This document shows, one piece after another, positions 8,248-14,461 of a DNA stretch of 17,789 bases (positions within the stretch are counted from its first letter, which is position 1; every line of letters starts with the position of its first letter). Under the pieces are notes generated by a model that saw only the letters and a list, made by a program, of their open reading frames with translations, had not been told where the DNA came from and did no database searches. Where the stretch lies: the NCBI GenBank assembly GCA_030626685.1, contig DAOUTL010000007.1, positions 1-17,789 on the forward strand, written 5' to 3'. Position numbers and translations under genes: made by a program. The stretch comes from Candidatus Bathyarchaeota archaeon. Its GTDB lineage: Archaea; Thermoproteota; Bathyarchaeia; Bathyarchaeales; Bathycorpusculaceae.

Positions 8248-8841
8248 TTAGTGGAGGCTTAGCGCCGCAGCCAATGCTCCTTCTAAAGCTCTCCATCGAT
8301 TCTCTGCGGAGACAAAAATGATAATGTCTCCATTAATCAAGTTGTATGTTTCGAGGATTTTTGCCGCTAGTTCTGGATATTTTGAGGAAAGGTCATCAAA
8401 CATCGGTGGAAGCCCTAAAACTCCTTCCTTAAATGTTAAAACAGTCGCTCCTTTGGCCCCCGCTCGGACGGCTGCATCTCTCTGCTCTATACCGAATCGA
8501 ATTTTGTTAGCTTTCCCTCGGATTTGGATGCCCACACTGACCGGGCCGGTTTTCAAGTAGAGAACATCAAAATCCTTGACATCGACAACATCATATGCCT
8601 TTAAGTGTTGGACAAGTAATTTTTCACCTTTAACGGTTAATTTAGAACCAAGCTTGCCTGGTGAGACATAACCTCTCTTCCGAAGGTCAGACAACATCAA
8701 TTTCACAATTCCTTCATATTCAGACATTTCAAGCATATCTTTTAAACGATAACGACCAATGGGTCCCTCAAATTTCAGACATAGAAGCATCAAAAGTTCT
8801 TTAAGTTTGGATCTTTTCCTTCTCTTACCTCGTTTGGGCAT
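8248..8841 (-). CDS. DUF4443-type winged-helix protein (putative transcriptional regulator)
   Basis: The 197-residue product starts with a very basic tail (MPKRGKRRKRSKLKE). A winged-helix domain follows at about 12-80 (FEGPIGRYRLKDMLEMSEYE, then LMLSDLRKRGYVSPGKLGSK with TVKGEK as the wing). The C-terminal alpha/beta domain contains VSVGIQIRGKANKIRFGIEQRDAA and KGATVLTFKEGVLGLPPM. This arrangement matches the archaeal DUF4443 family, usually annotated as a transcriptional regulator; the ligand and targets are unknown to me. ATG 8841 is preceded by a TTTATTAT-like box about 36 bases upstream and no strong SD, suggesting a short leader. It is read in the same direction as the transporter pair upstream, but a gap of 66 bases and this box suggest its own promoter. 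Confidence 0.75.
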   Translation of the reverse strand: MPKRGKRRKRSKLKELLMLLCLKFEGPIGRYRLKDMLEMSEYEGIVKLMLSDLRKRGYVSPGKLGSKLTVKGEKLLVQHLKAYDVVDVKDFDVLYLKTGPVSVGIQIRGKANKIRFGIEQRDAAVRAGAKGATVLTFKEGVLGLPPMFDDLSSKYPELAAKILETYNLINGDIIIFVSAENRWRALEGALAAALSLH

Positions 8842-8907
8842 TTAAATCCCAAATAAAAATGTGTGGATTGTGATAATAAAGGTTAGTTAAGTTCAGGCGT
8901 GATCTAA

Positions 8908-9372
8908 CTAAGGTGGAGGGGTCATCCTCCATGTTGTTGGATCACAATATGAGTAGTACCAGATAATGAATTCGCCAGTAGTTACGATATACTTGTCACA
9001 TGCACAAGTTCCGTGGGACCATCCATACTCCGTCCATGTCCACCAACCCCAATATTTAGAGCCCTCCGCCGACTCTTCCACGCCATTGATTGAAGTTACA
9101 TATAGGCCCATAACGCCAAAAGATTCGCCTTCAACATCCCACTCAGCTTGTATCATAGCATCGTACAGCGTTGCTCCAATCGTTCCATTAAACCACTGCC
9201 GAGTTCCATTAGCGTAATCAATACAGAGATTAATTGAGGCAGGTAGTCCGCCAATCCTCGCTACAAAATCTGTATATTGATAATAGTAGTATCCAAACGC
9301 AGAGGAAGCAACAATTGCCCAGCAAAGAACGACAATTGTAGCTAAAGCCCATTTATTTCTTAGAAACGCCAA
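8908..9372 (-). CDS. Membrane-anchored DUF4430 (transcobalamin C-terminal-like) surface protein
   Basis: An uncleaved or signal-type helix near the N-terminus (WALATIVVLCWAIVASSAF) is followed by an extracellular domain: INLCIDYANGTRQWFNG, ATLYDAMIQAEWDVEG, YVTSINGVEES, KYWGWWTWTEYGW and TTGEFIIWYYSY. The strand spacing and the aromatic W/Y-rich face match DUF4430, the fold shared with the C-terminal domain of transcobalamin and intrinsic factor. Role inferred: capture of a ligand, possibly a corrinoid, at the cell surface for the neighbouring ECF S component. Start: the first ATG would be at 9426, but a perfect SD GGAGGTGAT (9386-9378) precedes TTG 9372, giving 154 residues and only 20 bases of overlap with the upstream gene. 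I therefore prefer 9372. Translational coupling with the S component is likely. Confidence 0.75.
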   Translation of the reverse strand: MAFLRNKWALATIVVLCWAIVASSAFGYYYYQYTDFVARIGGLPASINLCIDYANGTRQWFNGTIGATLYDAMIQAEWDVEGESFGVMGLYVTSINGVEESAEGSKYWGWWTWTEYGWSHGTCACDKYIVTTGEFIIWYYSYCDPTTWRMTPPP

Positions 9373-9916
9373 ACCTATCACCTCCCAAGAATTTTTCCAG
9401 CCTAGTGATGATTGGGACCGAACCAACGCCGAAAATTATGGCATTACTGCACTCATGCAAAACCGTAAAGGGCATGCCGAAAATGATTGCAACAATGATT
9501 GGGACGCCAAATACCGGTGCATAAACAACGTTTGTAATTAAATCATAAATCAATGTTAGAATAAATCCAACAGTCCCAAATAAAATACTTAGCCTGAGAT
9601 GGTTGTCATTAAAGTTAGTTGAGGCTAGATTCTTTCCCAGAAGCCCGCCAATCACCCCATAGATCGCCTCGGAAAACATTGTTGCAAGCCAAACTTGAAA
9701 AACAAAACCATACGGATTTATCATTCCATAAATTACCCAAGTGAGGATTCCTATCAAACACCCGGCAAAAGCTCCGAAACAGAAACCACCAATAAAAACT
9801 ATAAAATCCATAACTTTAATGTTAGGCAAACCTGCAAGGGCGTAGTTAGTCGCGAGACAAGTAGCTGTTAAAACCGCAATCAAACAAGCACGCGTGTTCT
9901 GTGTGGATACCGTCAT
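9353..9916 (-). CDS. ECF transporter S component-like integral membrane protein
   Basis: The product has about 187 residues and roughly six membrane segments: CLIAVLTATCLATNYALAGL, VMDFIVFIGGFCFGAFAGCL, IGILTWVIYGMI, FSEAIYGVIGGLLG, LFGTVGFILTLIYDLI and VPIIVAIIFGMPFTVLHECS. The early A-L-A-G-L-P-N-I-K segment and the glycine-rich F-x-G-x-x-x-G helix are typical of ECF substrate-binding subunits of the CbrT/QrtT kind. The S component binds the vitamin in the membrane and works with an EcfT-EcfA module, which is not in this window. The overlapping DUF4430 gene favours a cobalamin-like substrate, but this is inference. ATG 9916 is preceded by an in-frame GTG at 9919. The TATA box at 9943-9956 fits a near-leaderless start. 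Confidence 0.8.
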   Translation of the reverse strand: MTVSTQNTRACLIAVLTATCLATNYALAGLPNIKVMDFIVFIGGFCFGAFAGCLIGILTWVIYGMINPYGFVFQVWLATMFSEAIYGVIGGLLGKNLASTNFNDNHLRLSILFGTVGFILTLIYDLITNVVYAPVFGVPIIVAIIFGMPFTVLHECSNAIIFGVGSVPIITRLEKFLGGDRFGVSKK

Positions 9917-9942
9917 CACGTAGAGTTAGTAGGAACTTTATC

Positions 9943-9956
9943 CTATATAAAAATTT
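9943..9956 (-). promoter_or_regulatory. TATA-box promoter of the ECF-S/DUF4430 operon
   Basis: The minus strand reads AAATTTTTATATAG, centred about 34 bases upstream of ATG 9916. It would give a leader of only a few bases. No cobalamin-riboswitch-like element fits in the short leader. Confidence 0.55.
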
Positions 9957-10025
9957 CGAAACTTTCTATAAACTTTACGCAGAATTTAGAACGGGTCTAT
10001 AACACTTTCCCAAACACTGATAGCG

Positions 10026-10432
10026 CACGGAATAGCCAATTTTGATGACCGTGAATATCCGATATCAATAAATAAAATTATAGAAGCCATAGGCGCCGCA
10101 AACGTGGATTACCCAGACAAAACACGATGTTGCGGTGCCTCACTTATGATAACAAAAGGAAAAATCGCTATGGAAATTACCAAAAATCTTTTGGTAGATG
10201 CAAAGAACATGGGGTCAACTGCATAGTTACGCCTTGCCCCATGTGTCACTTCAACCTCGATGTAATGCAAAAGGACATCGCGTCAACATTCCACATTAAC
10301 ATCAACCTTCCCATATTGCATATAACTCAAGCGACGGGGCTTTCGTTTGGCCTAAGTCCAGAGGAACTCGGCTTAAAAATGAACTGCGTATCTCCCATGA
10401 AATTATTTTCTAGTCTACATACAATTCCGTAA
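10026..10432 (+). pseudogene. Truncated and frameshifted hdrB remnant (heterodisulfide reductase subunit B)
   Basis: The frame at 10044-10227 reads DDREYPISINKIIEAIGA, then DKTRCCGASLMITKG up to an in-frame TAG. A second frame resumes with VNCIVTPCPMCHFNLD and ends LPILHITQATGLSFGLSPEE, then LGLKMNCVSP, at 10432. Together they form the second half of an HdrB-type CCG protein: the CC pair and the CxxC of the C-terminal cysteine-rich domain. Restoring one G in the run at 10211-10214 (MG-GVNC) joins the frames. The whole N-terminal CCG domain and the first cysteine of the second domain are missing, and the residues before 10038 do not match the family. HdrB normally carries the noncubane 4Fe-4S cluster that reduces CoM-S-S-CoB. 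The truncation makes this a remnant even if the frameshift is a sequencing error. Confidence 0.8.
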
Positions 10433-10491
10433 TAGCGCGCCAGAAAACGTTGAACGGTTAGCAAAGAAAAATCGAAGAATATAAAAAGTAG

Positions 10492-10502
10492 TCAACTGTT
10501 GA
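10492..10502. repeat. 11-bp palindrome TCAAC-T-GTTGA
   Basis: A perfect inverted repeat TCAACTGTTGA lies 36 bases upstream of a second palindrome, between the hdrB remnant and the GfcR-like gene. It could be an operator half of the downstream promoter. The rest of 10433-10618 holds the features listed separately and nothing else that I can support. Confidence 0.3.
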
Positions 10503-10527
10503 ACTATTTGCTTGAAATTCGGGTGAT

Positions 10528-10542
10528 GTTCGATTTACGAAC
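10528..10542. promoter_or_regulatory. 15-bp palindrome GTTCG-N5-CGAAC, candidate operator
   Basis: GTTCGATTTACGAAC is a perfect inverted repeat with 5-bp arms. It abuts the TATA-like stretch at 10545-10557, where a BRE or an operator would lie. Its position in front of a gene for a DNA-binding PRPP regulator suggests autoregulation or control by a partner. Confidence 0.45.
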
Positions 10543-10544
10543 GG

Positions 10545-10557
10545 AAATTATAAATTG
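10545..10557 (+). promoter_or_regulatory. Candidate TATA box of the GfcR-like gene
   Basis: AAATTATAAATTG is centred about 68 bases before ATG 10619, predicting a leader of about 40 bases. A weaker box (CTTTAGTATT, about 10582-10591) is nearer the start. Confidence 0.4.
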
Positions 10558-10618
10558 TAAAGCAATAATAAAGGGTACATGCTTTAGTATTTGACTTATC
10601 GATGTGTAAGGGATTGTT

Positions 10619-11353
10619 ATGAGCACGCATGCAGAAGAGTTGAAGCTTCGGTTGATGACGATCGAGTTGCTTAGAACTGCAAAGTACAAGAGAAACATTA
10701 CGTACCGTGAGTTATCGTCTAAGACTGGCTTGCCAGTAACTGTTTTAAGCAGATACGCAAAAGGGCATGTTTTGCCGAATACGGCGAGGGCGAAGCAACT
10801 TTGGAAGGTGTTAAGAAAAATTGTCGGTTTGGAGATGGAACTTCGCAGCAGAATAAAGTTTGGTGAGGATGGATACTTTGATAACACTGAGATTATAGGT
10901 GATTTTAGTATTCTCCAGCAGGCAGCTAACCATGCGCTCGCGAATTTTGCTGGAAAACGTGCGACAAAAGTTTTGACGGCTGCTGTTGACGGAATTCCTT
11001 TGGCTACTATGGTTGCTAATGCCCTCGGAGTTAACCTCGTAATAGCAAAGAGAAGCAAAGAAGTGGGAGTTAAGGCTTTTCTGGAAGAAACCTACGCACT
11101 TAAGGATTCAGGGGTAACCATGACGCTTTACATTCCGAAAGGTGCGATTAGAAAGCGGGACAGCATCTTAATAGTGGATGATATGATCAAAACCGGAGAA
11201 ACCCAAGCCGCCTTGATTAATTTAGTTCGAAAGGCGAAGGCTGAAATCTCAGGAATATTTTCGCTGATAGCTGTTGGAGATCAGTGGAAGACGAAGCTGA
11301 GGCTTTCTAGCGATTGCCCCGTAGAAGTTATAACCTACGTTAAGGCACCTTAG
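10619..11353 (+). CDS. GfcR-like HTH plus phosphoribosyltransferase-domain transcriptional regulator
   Basis: The 244-residue product combines an N-terminal HTH (about 25-55: ITYRELSSKTGLPVTVLSRY, then AKGHVLPN) with an orotate-PRTase-type domain. The PRPP loop is ILIVDDMIKTGET (about 183-195). Other PRTase segments are VDGIPLATMVANALGVNLVI and the flexible-loop region KEVGVKAFLEETYALK. This architecture matches archaeal GfcR/PyrE-like regulators, where the PRTase domain acts as a PRPP or nucleotide sensor; haloarchaeal GfcR controls sugar catabolism genes. Targets in this organism cannot be inferred. A true OPRTase is less likely because of the HTH. It starts at ATG 10619. Its 3' end overlaps that of the convergent HhH gene by 14 bases. 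Confidence 0.85.
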   Translation: MSTHAEELKLRLMTIELLRTAKYKRNITYRELSSKTGLPVTVLSRYAKGHVLPNTARAKQLWKVLRKIVGLEMELRSRIKFGEDGYFDNTEIIGDFSILQQAANHALANFAGKRATKVLTAAVDGIPLATMVANALGVNLVIAKRSKEVGVKAFLEETYALKDSGVTMTLYIPKGAIRKRDSILIVDDMIKTGETQAALINLVRKAKAEISGIFSLIAVGDQWKTKLRLSSDCPVEVITYVKAP

Positions 11354-12047
11354 GATTTAGACACTCATTTTTAACTGGACAAGAAACGCATCTTCCCTTT
11401 CTACAAAAATCTTTACCTAATCTAAGCAGAGCTGTCTCGAAATTTATGAAGGATCTCCCAGCAACCTCATTTCTAAACCAGAAATTCTCCAGCCGTTTTA
11501 GAGTGTTTTCAGCGGCTTCTTCCCTTAATATTCCGAGATTTTTAGCGGCGGAGACCACCAGACTTGTGGGGTTTGGTTTGGCTTTTTTCCAAATACCGCG
11601 GAGCTCTCTTAGGAAAATGCTCACGGTCACGTCGCCTATGCCCTTTCCTAAATCCTTTAACCTCTTTTCCAATTCATTTGCATCAGAAGCTTCGTCGTGT
11701 ATAATGTTGAGGCTTCCATTGTGTTTTTCTATGAGGCTTCGCATAACTTCCAAAAGCTTGTCTGCGGTTTTGAAATCGTAGCGTGTGTAGCTGCCTTCGT
11801 CTAGGATTCTGACTAAGCCGTCCCATCCTGTTTCGAGGATTCGCTTAGGTGTTAAAACATCATGTTTCTGAAAACACTCGTAGGTTTTTATGACCGAAGT
11901 CTCTGTTATTGGTGCACCAAACAGTATGGATGCTAAAAACCATTTGAAAATCTCCTCGTCTTTTCCGTCTGAAAGGTTTATGCCTAAAATTTCAGAGTAT
12001 TTATGTCCGAAATTTTCAACGAAGGTTTTTAGGCTTTCTCCTTTCAT
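11340..12047 (-). CDS. HhH-GPD superfamily DNA glycosylase-like protein with Fe-S cysteine cluster
   Basis: With ATG 12047 the protein has 235 residues; a TTG at 12068 would add seven. (Residue numbers here count from the TTG.) The all-alpha N-terminal part contains WFLASILFGAPITETSVIKT, typical of EndoIII-like folds. The helix-hairpin-helix is LGKGIGDVTVSIF (140-152). The C-terminus has C222-x4-C227-x2-C230-x5-C236, close to the EndoIII 4Fe-4S loop, which normally has x6 first. The lysine normally following the GxG of bifunctional enzymes is valine here, and the conserved aspartate of a following VDTH-like motif appears as P-T-S (167-169). It therefore looks like a family member with altered or absent classical glycosylase chemistry, perhaps binding damaged DNA. 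A TATA-like box about 24 bases upstream of 12047 supports the leaderless ATG. Confidence 0.75.
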   Translation of the reverse strand: MKGESLKTFVENFGHKYSEILGINLSDGKDEEIFKWFLASILFGAPITETSVIKTYECFQKHDVLTPKRILETGWDGLVRILDEGSYTRYDFKTADKLLEVMRSLIEKHNGSLNIIHDEASDANELEKRLKDLGKGIGDVTVSIFLRELRGIWKKAKPNPTSLVVSAAKNLGILREEAAENTLKRLENFWFRNEVAGRSFINFETALLRLGKDFCRKGRCVSCPVKNECLNPKVP

Positions 12048-12066
12048 GACATTTTTCACTTCTAAC

Positions 12067-12075
12067 AAATTTATA
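12067..12075. promoter_or_regulatory. Single TATA-like box between divergent HhH and mtnA genes
   Basis: AAATTTATA on plus (TATAAATTT on minus) is the only TATA-like sequence between the divergent genes. It lies about 24 bases from ATG 12047 on minus, and about 21 and 42 bases from the alternative mtnA starts on plus. Its near symmetry could allow assembly in both directions. Confidence 0.45.
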
Positions 12076-12112
12076 CTGCTTACTGCATAAAATGGTTTAC
12101 GAGGCTTTAATT

Positions 12113-13132
12113 ATGCGGACGATAGAGTGGCGCGATGGAACGGTTATAACAATAGACCAGACAAGACTTCCACACGAAGCAGTGATTCTTGAAATGAAAA
12201 GCTGTGATGATGTAGCTGAGGCAATAAAAACGATGAAAATAAGAGGGGCACCGCTTTTAGGAGCAGCTGCAGCCTTCGCGTTGGCTTTAGAGGCTTATCA
12301 TTCAAAGGCTGAAGAGAGAGGAGAATTAATTAACGAGCTGGAAAACGCAGCTGAAATATTAAAAGGAACACGACCGACGGCTGTTAACCTTTTTTGGGCA
12401 ATAAATAGAATTCTAGATAAGGCAAGAGGTTTTTCTGGAAATGCTAAAGATCTGGCTACCTTTGTTGTTGAAGAGGCGCAGAAAATAGCTGATGAGGATG
12501 CAGCGGCAAATCGTTTAATTGGCAATTATGGTGCTGAACTTATTCATGACGGAGATGTTATTTTAACGCATTGTAATGCGGGTGCTCTGGCTACTGTTGA
12601 GTATGGCACCGCCTTAGGCGTCGTGAGGGCTGCTTGGGAGCAGGGAAAAAGGATTAAGGTTATTGCAACTGAGACCCGTCCTAAACTGCAGGGAGCAAGG
12701 TTAACAACTTATGAGCTTAAACGGGATGGCATACCTGTTACTTTGATTACAGACAACATGGTTGGCTATGTTATGTACAGGCGGCTGGTTAGTAAAGTTA
12801 TTGTTGGGGCTGACAGAATAGTTCAGGACGCGGTCATCAACAAAATTGGAACGTTTACAATTGCAGTTTTAGCCAAAGAACATAACATACCTTTTTACGT
12901 TGCGGCTCCAAAATCCACCTTCAACTTGACAAATACATCAGCAGATGTTGTTATCGAAGAGAGAAAACCAGAAGAAGTCACACATATAGGTTCGCAGCGA
13001 ATAACTACTGAAGGAGTGGATGTTCTGAACCCAGCCTTTGACATAACCCCGTTGGAGTATGTAACAGCTGTAATTTGTGAAAACGGCATCTTATATAAGG
13101 ACGACTTTGGTAAGTTTAAAGCCAATCTATAA
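12113..13132 (+). CDS. mtnA: S-methyl-5-thioribose-1-phosphate isomerase (MtnA; aIF2B-related)
   Basis: MtnA isomerises methylthioribose-1-phosphate to methylthioribulose-1-phosphate in methionine salvage; archaeal homologues also touch related ribose-phosphate routes. The product reads MRTIEWRDGTVITIDQTRLP, the usual family start, then KIRGAPLLGAAAAFALALEA, LTHCNAGALATVEYGTALGV with the catalytic Cys (C154 from this start), IATETRPKLQGARLTTYEL, DNMVGYVM, and KVIVGADRIVQDA with the catalytic Asp (D234). It ends near FDITPLEYVTAVICENGILY. An in-frame ATG at 12092 would add MVYEALI. I prefer 12113 because of the family N-terminus, the GAGG at 12101-12104, and the predicted transcription start near 12095. 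R15P isomerase and eIF2B regulatory subunits are relatives, but the DQTRLP and RGAP blocks favour MtnA. endA follows after 36 bases. Confidence 0.9.
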   Translation: MRTIEWRDGTVITIDQTRLPHEAVILEMKSCDDVAEAIKTMKIRGAPLLGAAAAFALALEAYHSKAEERGELINELENAAEILKGTRPTAVNLFWAINRILDKARGFSGNAKDLATFVVEEAQKIADEDAAANRLIGNYGAELIHDGDVILTHCNAGALATVEYGTALGVVRAAWEQGKRIKVIATETRPKLQGARLTTYELKRDGIPVTLITDNMVGYVMYRRLVSKVIVGADRIVQDAVINKIGTFTIAVLAKEHNIPFYVAAPKSTFNLTNTSADVVIEERKPEEVTHIGSQRITTEGVDVLNPAFDITPLEYVTAVICENGILYKDDFGKFKANL

Positions 13133-13168
13133 GTTAAAGCACAGCCTTATGCTGGTTGAGGGCTTTAC

Positions 13169-13729
13169 ATGAGCAAGAACAAAAAGAAAGCATCCAGCTA
13201 CTCGGAACATGGGATTAAGGGTTTACTTGTGGAAACGGGTGTGAAAATCTCTAAAAAACAGAACGTGGATGAGCTTTCTTCGAGAGGATACGGTGTAACC
13301 GAGAACAACGAGCTTTTGCTTACGTTTTATGAGGCTCTTTATCTTTTGGATAGGGGGATGTTGGAAGTTGAGGATGAGAAAGGCGGGGAGGCAAATTTCC
13401 AGAGGCTTCTGCAATGTTATGAAAGTGTCGATGAAAATGCCTGGGTCAAATATTTGACCTATCGTGATTTAAGAAGCCGTGGGTATGCTGTCCGAGACGG
13501 TTTCGGTTTAGGCGTTGACTTTCGAGTTTATGAGCGTGGAGAATATGGCGAAGAAACAGCTAAGTACCTAATTTTAAGCATTCAGGAGGGAAAACCAATT
13601 TCGCTGGAAGATTTAACCCGTGTTTTGAGGCATTGTCAAAGCCTTAAGAAGGAGTTGATTTTGGCCGTTATGAACCGTAGAGGGGAAATAGTTTACTACT
13701 CAATTAAGCAGCTTGAGTACAAGATTTAA
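13169..13729 (+). CDS. endA: tRNA-splicing endonuclease subunit EndA, catalytic His replaced by Thr
   Basis: EndA cuts BHB motifs in precursor tRNAs and rRNAs. The 186-residue protein has the EndA N-terminal domain (LLLTFYEALYLLDRGMLEV, about 49-67) and the C-terminal nuclease domain: YLTYRDLRSRGYAVRDGFG, then VDFRVYERG and HCQSLKKELILAVMNRRGEI. By alignment of motifs with the family, Tyr121 and Lys160 correspond to the catalytic Tyr and Lys. The usual His (family pattern HSKYLV or HAEYLV) falls on Thr130 in EETAKYLIL. It may be the structural subunit of a heterotetramer or an enzyme that does without the His. Length fits a single-repeat subunit (170-190 residues). ATG 13169 has GAGG 8 bases upstream and lies 36 bases after mtnA, implying co-transcription. 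Two doubly interrupted tRNA genes lie in this window. Confidence 0.9.
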   Translation: MSKNKKKASSYSEHGIKGLLVETGVKISKKQNVDELSSRGYGVTENNELLLTFYEALYLLDRGMLEVEDEKGGEANFQRLLQCYESVDENAWVKYLTYRDLRSRGYAVRDGFGLGVDFRVYERGEYGEETAKYLILSIQEGKPISLEDLTRVLRHCQSLKKELILAVMNRRGEIVYYSIKQLEYKI

Positions 13730-13750
13730 CTTCCCCTTTTTTTATCGTTT
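13730..13750 (+). terminator. T-rich tract after endA
   Basis: CTTCCCCTTTTTTTATCG directly follows the endA stop and precedes a new TATA box at 13768-13777, so the mtnA-endA transcript probably ends here. Confidence 0.5.
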
Positions 13751-13767
13751 TCTGCCTTTGGCGAAGA

Positions 13768-13777
13768 ATTTATATTT
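13768..13777 (+). promoter_or_regulatory. TATA box of the small PH-like gene
   Basis: ATTTATATTT (13768-13777) predicts transcription start near 13799, just ahead of GGTGA at 13803-13807, which serves ATG 13816. Confidence 0.55.
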
Positions 13778-13815
13778 CAAAATCTTTTACACTATGCTGT
13801 CTGGTGAAGGATAAG

Positions 13816-14169
13816 ATGGTTGAAGTTGAACTTAAGAAAGACCTCGTCACTTTTAAACACCAAAATGCATTTTTGAAGTTAGACCTCAGAATACCTTTAG
13901 AGAACATAGATAGTGTCTCAACTGAAACTGTAACACCTTTACGTTGGACAGGAGAAGGTAAGGTTTTCTACTATGTCAAAAATATATCCAAGTGCATAAT
14001 GTTGAAACTAAAGGACTGTGAATATTCAAAAGTGGTCATCGAAGTGGATGACAAAGAAAGGGTTGCACAAATCCTGAGAGAATCAATAAAGCCTCCCCCA
14101 AAATTTTCTCTGCGAGAATACACTCAACTGCGTAAAGTTTCAGACATACAAAAATCTTCTCAAAAGTGA
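13816..14169 (+). CDS. Small hypothetical protein with PH-like beta pattern
   Basis: The 117-residue product alternates charged and hydrophobic residues in strand-length blocks: VEVELKKDLVTFKHQNAFLK, LDLRIPLENIDSVSTE, GKVFYYVKNISKCIMLKLK, CEYSKVVIEVDD. It closes with a helix-like KERVAQILRESI and a polar tail. A sheet followed by a terminal helix resembles bacterial/archaeal PH-like domains, but I see no diagnostic motif and do not assign a function. There is no membrane segment or signal peptide. Start: ATG 13816 has GGTGA 8 bases upstream. An in-frame GTG at 13804 would overlap that SD and could be used only on a leaderless message. It stands between the mtnA-endA operon and the CRISPR remnant. 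Confidence 0.65.
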   Translation: MVEVELKKDLVTFKHQNAFLKLDLRIPLENIDSVSTETVTPLRWTGEGKVFYYVKNISKCIMLKLKDCEYSKVVIEVDDKERVAQILRESIKPPPKFSLREYTQLRKVSDIQKSSQK

Positions 14170-14179
14170 GGTTACAGTA

Positions 14180-14254
14180 ATGCCGAAAATTGATGTTGTT
14201 TATGTCTTTATAGGAACTGATAAGGGACCGACCGATATGACTGAATTAAAGTAG
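14180..14254 (+). CDS. Possible 24-residue ORF behind an SD
   Basis: ATG 14180 follows the upstream stop by 10 bases and has GAGGT (14168-14172) 7 bases before it. It encodes MPKIDVVYVFIGTDKG plus eight residues and ends at TAG 14254. It could be a tiny protein translated with the preceding gene, or the remaining start of a gene broken when the adjacent accessory segment arrived. The sequence is too short for recognition. Confidence 0.25.
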   Translation: MPKIDVVYVFIGTDKGPTDMTELK

Positions 14255-14273
14255 TTTAATTTTGGCATAATGG

Positions 14274-14445
14274 CTTTAATTCCCTTTTGTGGGATTCCCT
14301 TTTGAAACGGCTGCGCACAGAAACGTGGCTGCGCCTGAAACAAGCACTTTCAATTCCCCTTGTGTGGGATTTCCGTTTGAAACAGATTGACGGAGGCACG
14401 GTTAACGACCTGCGGCTTTCAATATTTCAATTCCCCTTCTCGAAC
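14274..14445. CRISPR. Degenerate CRISPR remnant, two full and one broken repeat, no cas genes
   Basis: Repeat 1 (14274-14308, 35 nt) and repeat 2 (14347-14383, 37 nt) share CTTT(C)AATTCCC at one end, TGTGGGATT in the middle and TTTGAAAC at the other end. They differ by three substitutions and two single-base indels. Repeat 3 keeps an exact 14-base match to the first part of repeat 2 (14425-14438 equals 14348-14361) and then diverges, ending CGAAC. The spacers are 38 nt (14309-14346) and about 41 nt (14384-14424). TTTCAATTCC...GAAAC is a common archaeal CRISPR repeat form. The divergence between repeats shows an inactive, decaying array. No cas gene or clear leader is in the window. Confidence 0.65.
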
Positions 14446-14461
14446 AGATGTTCTAAAGCGT

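Noticed and set aside
9917..9960. Cobalamin riboswitch ahead of the ECF-S gene
   Set aside because: The TATA box leaves a leader of only a few bases, and such riboswitches are essentially bacterial.
14185..14250. Possible C/D box guide RNA (GATG..., two CTGA-like boxes)
   Set aside because: The C and C' boxes are poor matches to RTGATGA and the spacing is irregular; the short ORF or a gene fragment explains the segment as well.
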